From Thermoproteota archaeon (lineage in GTDB: Archaea; Thermoproteota; Thermoprotei_A; Sulfolobales; Desulfurococcaceae), in NCBI GenBank assembly GCA_013154205.1, contig JAADCY010000038.1:1-9308 (forward strand): a stretch of DNA of 9,308 nucleotides, written 5' to 3'. The position numbers and the translations under genes are program-made. Positions 6,085 through 9,308 of the stretch are shown piece after piece (position 1 is the stretch's first letter; every line of letters begins with the position of its first letter). The notes under the pieces are model-generated. The model did no database searches. It worked only from the letters and a program-made list of their open reading frames with translations, and was not told where the DNA came from.

Positions 6085-6612
6085 TCACCATTGATTATCG
6101 GTGGATATGACCCACGTGTATCCGTCATTTAGATACTTACCAGATTTCTTTGCGGTCGTGGGCCCTATTCCAATTGCATTAACATAGTACGAATCCTCTT
6201 CTGGCACATAATACTTCTTTGTTCTGATGGAGAACTTGCCGTCAAGAGTGCGGCACGAGACATCTTTTGGATCTTCAAGGTTGCAGTATAGTGATAGGCC
6301 AGATGGATCCTTTGCTATTGTTCCTTCGTTCTCCTTTGTTCGAACCTCATAGTTGCCAAATTTTACCACTGTGTCTGGCGTGCCTGTTGGTGAGTTCGAT
6401 ACGTACTGTACTCGAAGGTTCTTCTTTCTCTCTGGAGTAATCCCAATCTCCATGTGGAGCATGCCAGCCTCTTTTCTGCCTGGAGTGTATAGCGGTATGT
6501 TGCAGGCAACAAGGCCGTGCTTCTCATCAACCTCTGGTGTTCCACCTAGCATTTTGCACGCTGTAAGGAACCCCGTCTTCGTATATATGTATTCGATGGG
6601 GTTATCGCTCAT
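6085..6612 (-). CDS. F-x3-C-x3-GG family protein, 175 aa (third paralogue)
   Basis: This unrecognised protein is one of three adjacent paralogues. It has the exact motif F15-x3-C19-x3-G23-G24, a second Cys at C37, and a later Cys pair C110...C120 followed by RT. The rest looks beta-rich, and the C-terminal ~50 residues are Tyr/Gly/Lys-rich and end in DNQW. There is no signal peptide or membrane segment. The four Cys suggest a metal site or two disulfides. The ATG overlaps the stop of the second paralogue (ATGA), and a GGAGG lies about 11 nt upstream, so translation is probably coupled. It is longer than its siblings by ~45 residues, partly before the motif and partly at the C-terminus. Confidence 0.75.
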   Translation of the reverse strand: MSDNPIEYIYTKTGFLTACKMLGGTPEVDEKHGLVACNIPLYTPGRKEAGMLHMEIGITPERKKNLRVQYVSNSPTGTPDTVVKFGNYEVRTKENEGTIAKDPSGLSLYCNLEDPKDVSCRTLDGKFSIRTKKYYVPEEDSYYVNAIGIGPTTAKKSGKYLNDGYTWVISTDNQW

Positions 6613-7010
6613 TTCAGATCGAACCTCCCCACCGTGTTGGCAGTCGAGAGCAAGTATAGGGTCTTGTCAAAGAGGGTTACCTCGAACATTCCGTTTATGT
6701 CGGTTATAGGTTCTCCCATTGGGTCTTTGCCCAGGTACATCGTGCGGCACACTATTCGGGACTTGTCTGGACTGTCATCTGTTATGTGGCAACTCATGAA
6801 GTATCCGTGAGTGGACAGGTCGTATCTGTCAAACATCTCCTCACTAGAGATCTCGGCGTAGTACTTGTCTCCATCGTCTGTTTTTCGTATCTGCAGTCGT
6901 AGCTTTCCGTTACGTGTTGGGAGTGTGCATATGCCCGCCTCGTATTTGCCGCCGTGACGCTCACATATACGCCTGAAGTCCTTATCGGTTACCTCTTTGA
7001 GCACAACCAT
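6609..7010 (-). CDS. F-x3-C-x3-GG family protein, 133 aa (second paralogue)
   Basis: This is the middle of three tandem paralogues. It has F12-x3-C16-x3-G20-G21, then C28 and the pair C74...C88-RT, matching the other two in order. Beta-strand patterns alternate with charged loops. It has no signal peptide or membrane segment. The start ATG has GGGGTG about 6 nt upstream, overlapping the end of the preceding gene, whose stop is 3 nt away. The function is unknown. A small disulfide- or metal-stabilised domain that assembles with its paralogues is one possibility (inference). Confidence 0.75.
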   Translation of the reverse strand: MVVLKEVTDKDFRRICERHGGKYEAGICTLPTRNGKLRLQIRKTDDGDKYYAEISSEEMFDRYDLSTHGYFMSCHITDDSPDKSRIVCRTMYLGKDPMGEPITDINGMFEVTLFDKTLYLLSTANTVGRFDLK

Positions 7011-7013
7011 GCA

Positions 7014-7400
7014 TCACACCCCATAGTAACGAAGCTCATACTTTGCACGATCGCGTGCGAAATGCATATCCTCTGCAAGGTAGTGCAGGTACAGTATGTC
7101 CTTGTCAAGATCGCCTGTGAGCTGAATCGTCTCCTCGCATACAAGACCAGGAGTGTTGTTGAACATCTCCACTCTGCAGATGCGGTTTGTTCTGGTGATT
7201 ACCTCCTCAACATCTCTGAATGATGGCATTGATGGAAGCTCTTCTGAGTAGAATGCCTTGACCATTGAGTCCACACCAGTATAGTCTATCGTGATTCCGT
7301 CTATTACGCAGAATATTGCACCCTGCTCAAATCTGTCGGTGGTGTCGTGGAACTCACCACCAGCGGTCTCACACAACCGTTTGAAATACTCTTTATCCAT
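7014..7400 (-). CDS. F-x3-C-x3-GG family protein, 128 aa (first paralogue)
   Basis: This is the first of the three tandem paralogues. It has F6-x3-C10-x3-G14-G15, C31, then C75...C88. The spacing between the first two Cys is longer here than in the second paralogue (21 against 12 residues), and the protein is more acidic. It has a well-formed SD GAGGTGATC (7404-7412), nearly the full complement of the archaeal 16S tail, 3 nt from the ATG, overlapping the stop of the exported-protein gene. No TATA box is needed, as it is probably cotranscribed from the promoter at 8315. The function is unknown. Confidence 0.75.
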   Translation of the reverse strand: MDKEYFKRLCETAGGEFHDTTDRFEQGAIFCVIDGITIDYTGVDSMVKAFYSEELPSMPSFRDVEEVITRTNRICRVEMFNNTPGLVCEETIQLTGDLDKDILYLHYLAEDMHFARDRAKYELRYYGV

Positions 7401-7403
7401 TTA

Positions 7404-7412
7404 GATCACCTC
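7404..7412 (-). promoter_or_regulatory. near-perfect archaeal Shine-Dalgarno
   Basis: The minus strand reads GAGGTGATC, 3 nt before the ATG at 7400. It complements the conserved archaeal 16S 3' tail over 9 nt and supports both the archaeal origin and this start. Confidence 0.65.
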
Positions 7413-8292
7413 ATGGATACGAACCCGGAGCGAATGGTATGATCTGGAAATATGTCGGCGCATAAGAGTTTACCCTTGAAACACACACCTTTAGTATCCG
7501 ATCAATATCAGATAGTGGGTACTGAGCATTAGAAAGCATGGAGTATATTGAGTAAATGTCGCCAGAATGCAATGTGCGTGTATGTACATATGTGCTAGCA
7601 GAACAGCTACCGATATAGTTCCCTGTTGTGCTAAACACAACTTTAGATCCGTCTTTCATCTGCACAAGTACTGCAGTCTGTGCCTGATCATCAGAATACT
7701 CAAACTCGTCGTGCTTTAGCAAAACGTCCTTCAAATTATTTGCAGCTAGGTTCATATCTACACTCAAAGACCACGAACCTCCACCAACCCACGAACCATA
7801 CTTACCATCTCGATATATGCCCGCAGGGAAGTATATTGCAAGGTAGTGCTGATAATTTCCATAGTTCTGATCCCCATCTATGCCCTGGATTGCAACTCGG
7901 ATCTCCTTTGGGTAGCGTATCGTATTTCCCCCACAACCAGTATAGTCATATGTAGACACTACTGTGATCGTCTTCTCCCGCTGATCAGTATTGTCGGTAG
8001 AGAAGTAATAGACTCTAGGGTAGTACCAATATACGTTATTTGGATCCGTTGCTATGCTGCAGAAGTAGCCTGTAGCTATGTACTTGTTGTAGAAATCGTC
8101 TGCGTACTGCTGCGGTATGTTGATGTCCACATAGACTACGGAGCTTGATGTTATGTTCAGATCAGATGGAATGTTCAGCTCGTAGATCATACGTGTTGTG
8201 GACAGAATCTTCCAAGGAACGTCTGGAACGGCGTGAGCCAATGCGATTGTAAGCACGAATAGCGGCAGTATTCCAAGCACTCTGCGATCCAT
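7411..8292 (-). CDS. exported protein with signal peptide, 293 aa
   Basis: The N-terminus is a classical Sec signal peptide: MDRR, a hydrophobic core of ~14 residues, then ALAHA with probable cleavage after A21 (AHA/VP). The mature ~272 residues are rich in Tyr, Ser, Asn, Asp and Ile, look all-beta, contain a few Cys and a Gly/Trp stretch (GSWVGGGSWSL, about residues 165-175), and have no second membrane segment. It is probably a secreted or surface/virion protein; I do not recognise the family. The open frame runs to a TTG at 8316, but that codon lies inside the TATA box. The ATG at 8292 is 26.5 nt from the box centre, as in other leaderless genes here. It leads the transcript that continues into the three small paralogues and the ferritin-like gene. 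Confidence 0.82.
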   Translation of the reverse strand: MDRRVLGILPLFVLTIALAHAVPDVPWKILSTTRMIYELNIPSDLNITSSSVVYVDINIPQQYADDFYNKYIATGYFCSIATDPNNVYWYYPRVYYFSTDNTDQREKTITVVSTYDYTGCGGNTIRYPKEIRVAIQGIDGDQNYGNYQHYLAIYFPAGIYRDGKYGSWVGGGSWSLSVDMNLAANNLKDVLLKHDEFEYSDDQAQTAVLVQMKDGSKVVFSTTGNYIGSCSASTYVHTRTLHSGDIYSIYSMLSNAQYPLSDIDRILKVCVSRVNSYAPTYFQIIPFAPGSYP

Positions 8293-8314
8293 GATAGTAT
8301 TGAGTCGTCTGAGC

Positions 8315-8322
8315 AATATAAA
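8315..8322 (-). promoter_or_regulatory. TATA box of the exported-protein operon
   Basis: The minus strand reads TTTATATT, identical to the octamer before MoxR, centred 26.5 nt upstream of the ATG at 8292. It lies in a 51-nt gap after the 72-aa membrane protein gene. Confidence 0.7.
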
Positions 8323-8343
8323 GGTGGTGGTAGAGTTGTGCTA

Positions 8344-8562
8344 CTAGTAGTTTTGTCGCTCTCCGTATGTGGAGATATAGTACAGGTTTAGCAGAAACCA
8401 GGAGAGCATGCCTATTGCTAGACCGAATAATATCGTTATGATAATGGTGATTATGATAATTCTGTTCGTGTACTTTGGTTTCACCTTTGCATACGTGTAC
8501 AAAGCAAGCACGAAGAACAGTATAGGCGCACCGATGTATGCTAGCTTTAGCCCCTGAAGCAT
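8344..8562 (-). CDS. small two-helix membrane protein, 72 aa
   Basis: This is a small integral membrane protein with hydrophobic segments at about residues 8-26 (LAYIGAPILFFVLALYTYA) and 34-62 (Ile/Leu-rich, with NRIIII then GLAIGMLSWFLL), separated by a basic loop KVKPKYTNR, and a short polar C-terminus. The frame extends to 8703, but the ATG at 8562 is preferred. AGGTGATC lies 3 nt upstream, the start is just after the stop of the 67-aa gene, and the extra 47 residues would overlap that gene and are of non-native composition. The function is unknown; it may be an envelope or holin-like protein, or a partner of the upstream three-helix protein. Confidence 0.75.
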   Translation of the reverse strand: MLQGLKLAYIGAPILFFVLALYTYAKVKPKYTNRIIIITIIITILFGLAIGMLSWFLLNLYYISTYGERQNY

Positions 8563-8565
8563 CGC

Positions 8566-8573
8566 GATCACCT
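8566..8573 (-). promoter_or_regulatory. Shine-Dalgarno that fixes the 72-aa gene start
   Basis: The minus strand reads AGGTGATC, 3 nt before the ATG at 8562. It overlaps the stop of the preceding gene and rules in the short form of the membrane protein. Confidence 0.6.
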
Positions 8574-8771
8574 GTTCATGTAGAGGGAGAGTATCTCTGG
8601 GATCTGTGACTGCAGGTCTTTGCTTACCGTAAAGTGGGCGATCTTTCGGTGTGTTGCAACGTCGGTTATCTCGCAGAACACGTGGTTGTCCTCTCTCTTG
8701 CATACAACGTCTGCTGGTGGCATCTTGTTTGTGGCTATGCGCATCTGCAACACGATGTCCTCGTCCATCAT
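8568..8771 (-). CDS. hypothetical small protein, 67 aa
   Basis: I do not recognise this protein. It starts with two Met codons (8771, 8768) behind GGTGG; the second has the better spacing. Two Cys in VVCKREDNHVFC (residues 24 and 33) faintly recall the Cys pairs of the three tandem paralogues, but without the F-x3-C-x3-GG motif. There is no membrane segment. It lies 7 nt after the three-helix protein gene and just before the two-helix membrane protein gene, so it is probably cotranscribed with both. Confidence 0.65.
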   Translation of the reverse strand: MMDEDIVLQMRIATNKMPPADVVCKREDNHVFCEITDVATHRKIAHFTVSKDLQSQIPEILSLYMNR

Positions 8772-8778
8772 ACCACCA

Positions 8779-9308
8779 TCACATCTTCATCTTCTTGCCG
8801 CCGAACATGCAGAGCAGGAAGCCTATACCCGTTACTGCCACAACAGTCACAGCTCCACCTACAAGACCGAGTAGTGGTGCCAACACGCCAACGAATGGTT
8901 TAGCGCGGCAGTCATCTGGCATTGCGCGGAACATCAGGTAAGATACCCCAAGAGCGGCTATGCTTCCGAGTATTGCCCTCCAGAAAGACATGTCACGTAG
9001 TGCGGTCGCTAGATCCCCAGCACCAGCTATGCGTCCAAGTGAGCTAACAAGGGTTGCACCAAGTCCACCAGCACCGAACAGTAGGAACTCCTTTAGTGGG
9101 CTGTCCTGCGTGTTTCCATACATCTTCTTGTACATCTGATCCACTTCAACCTCTGCTGCAGTTGGCTTGTTGGTTCTACATTGTGCCAAAGTCGGTGTTA
9201 CATCGAAACATTGTTTCCCTGCTGCGGTACAGTCTATTGTGCTGACAACGCGATTGTCCTTGACTATCATGAGAGTGTTTCCCTCGCAGAAGCTTGCGAT
9301 GCCTGCAT
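8779..9308 (-). CDS. partial cysteine-module/three-helix membrane protein
   Basis: This gene is cut by the right edge: the frame is open through position 9308, so the ATG at 9270 is probably internal. In the 175 visible residues, 7-43 form a compact cysteine module C7-x-GN...DC26...G-x-x-C33...C43, a pattern I associate with secreted, disulfide-rich domains. A charged linker follows (~44-70), then hydrophobic segments at ~74-91, 107-127 and 138-168, and a basic tail GGKKMKM. The cysteine module is probably extracytoplasmic and the C-terminus membrane-embedded. In the same operon come two very small genes, one encoding a membrane protein. It could be a surface or virion membrane protein, or an adhesin. 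Which organism group it belongs to cannot be seen. Confidence 0.72.
   Translation of the reverse strand, partial: AGIASFCEGNTLMIVKDNRVVSTIDCTAAGKQCFDVTPTLAQCRTNKPTAAEVEVDQMYKKMYGNTQDSPLKEFLLFGAGGLGATLVSSLGRIAGAGDLATALRDMSFWRAILGSIAALGVSYLMFRAMPDDCRAKPFVGVLAPLLGLVGGAVTVVAVTGIGFLLCMFGGKKMKM

Noticed and set aside
6081..6128. N-terminal extension of the ferritin-like protein
   Set aside because: It would overlap the upstream gene by 44 nt. The ATG at 6080 has GGTGAT just upstream, and the family-like start MVKIPDLPK begins there.
8293..8316. Upstream TTG start for the exported protein
   Set aside because: The codon lies inside the TATA box, and the extension would put charged residues before the signal peptide.
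8344..8703. Long 119-aa form of the two-helix membrane protein
   Set aside because: The extra 47 residues overlap the 67-aa gene in another frame. A strong SD sits 3 nt before the internal ATG at 8562.
1..9308. tRNA, rRNA, CRISPR array, insertion sequence or attachment site
   Set aside because: No cloverleaf, regular direct repeats, transposase or integrase motifs, or long terminal repeats were seen. The window is almost fully filled by genes, with no gap above about 90 nt.

Overview
The window most likely comes from an archaeon or an archaeal virus or plasmid. The first gene of each transcription unit has an archaeal TATA-like box centred 25.5 to 26.5 nt upstream of its ATG, the geometry of leaderless mRNA. 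Genes inside the units carry Shine-Dalgarno sequences matching the archaeal 16S tail (GGTGAT or GAGGTGATC). Genes are small and packed, with 4-nt stop/start overlaps, and nearly all lie on the minus strand. No tRNA, rRNA, CRISPR, insertion sequence, integrase or replication gene is visible, so virus, integrated element and chromosome cannot be told apart. The small secreted and membrane proteins next to a MoxR/VWA pair resemble archaeal virus genomes: Acidianus two-tailed virus also carries MoxR-type and VWA proteins. That resemblance is contextual only.

Region A (4608 down to 366, minus) is a tight five-gene operon. In order it encodes a compact MoxR-type AAA+ ATPase, a free-standing copy of the N-terminal domain of the VWA protein, an unrecognised beta-rich/coiled-coil protein, a CoxE-type VWA protein with an intact MIDAS motif and a long Ser/Asn/Gln-rich linker, and a JAMM/MPN metalloprotease-like protein. 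A small unknown gene with its own promoter follows (333 to 31). Divergent from the operon is an HELGH zinc metallopeptidase (plus, 4696 to 5412). The two divergent TATA boxes flank a short inverted repeat at almost exactly their midpoint.

Region B (9308 down to 5409, minus) reads: a 5'-truncated cysteine-module/three-helix membrane protein, two very small proteins (one with two membrane helices), a promoter, a signal-peptide-bearing exported protein, three tandem paralogues sharing an exact F-x3-C-x3-GG motif, and a ferritin-like protein with the metal-ligand spacing of encapsulated ferritins. A separately promoted 95-aa unknown gene ends the block, with its stop overlapping the stop of the peptidase.

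Inferred joint picture: the ATPase and VWA protein form a remodelling machine. The small N-domain protein would be a partner or decoy in that machine. Two metalloproteases (JAMM and HELGH) flank it. Region B supplies surface, secreted or structural components. The substrate and biological role are unknown.
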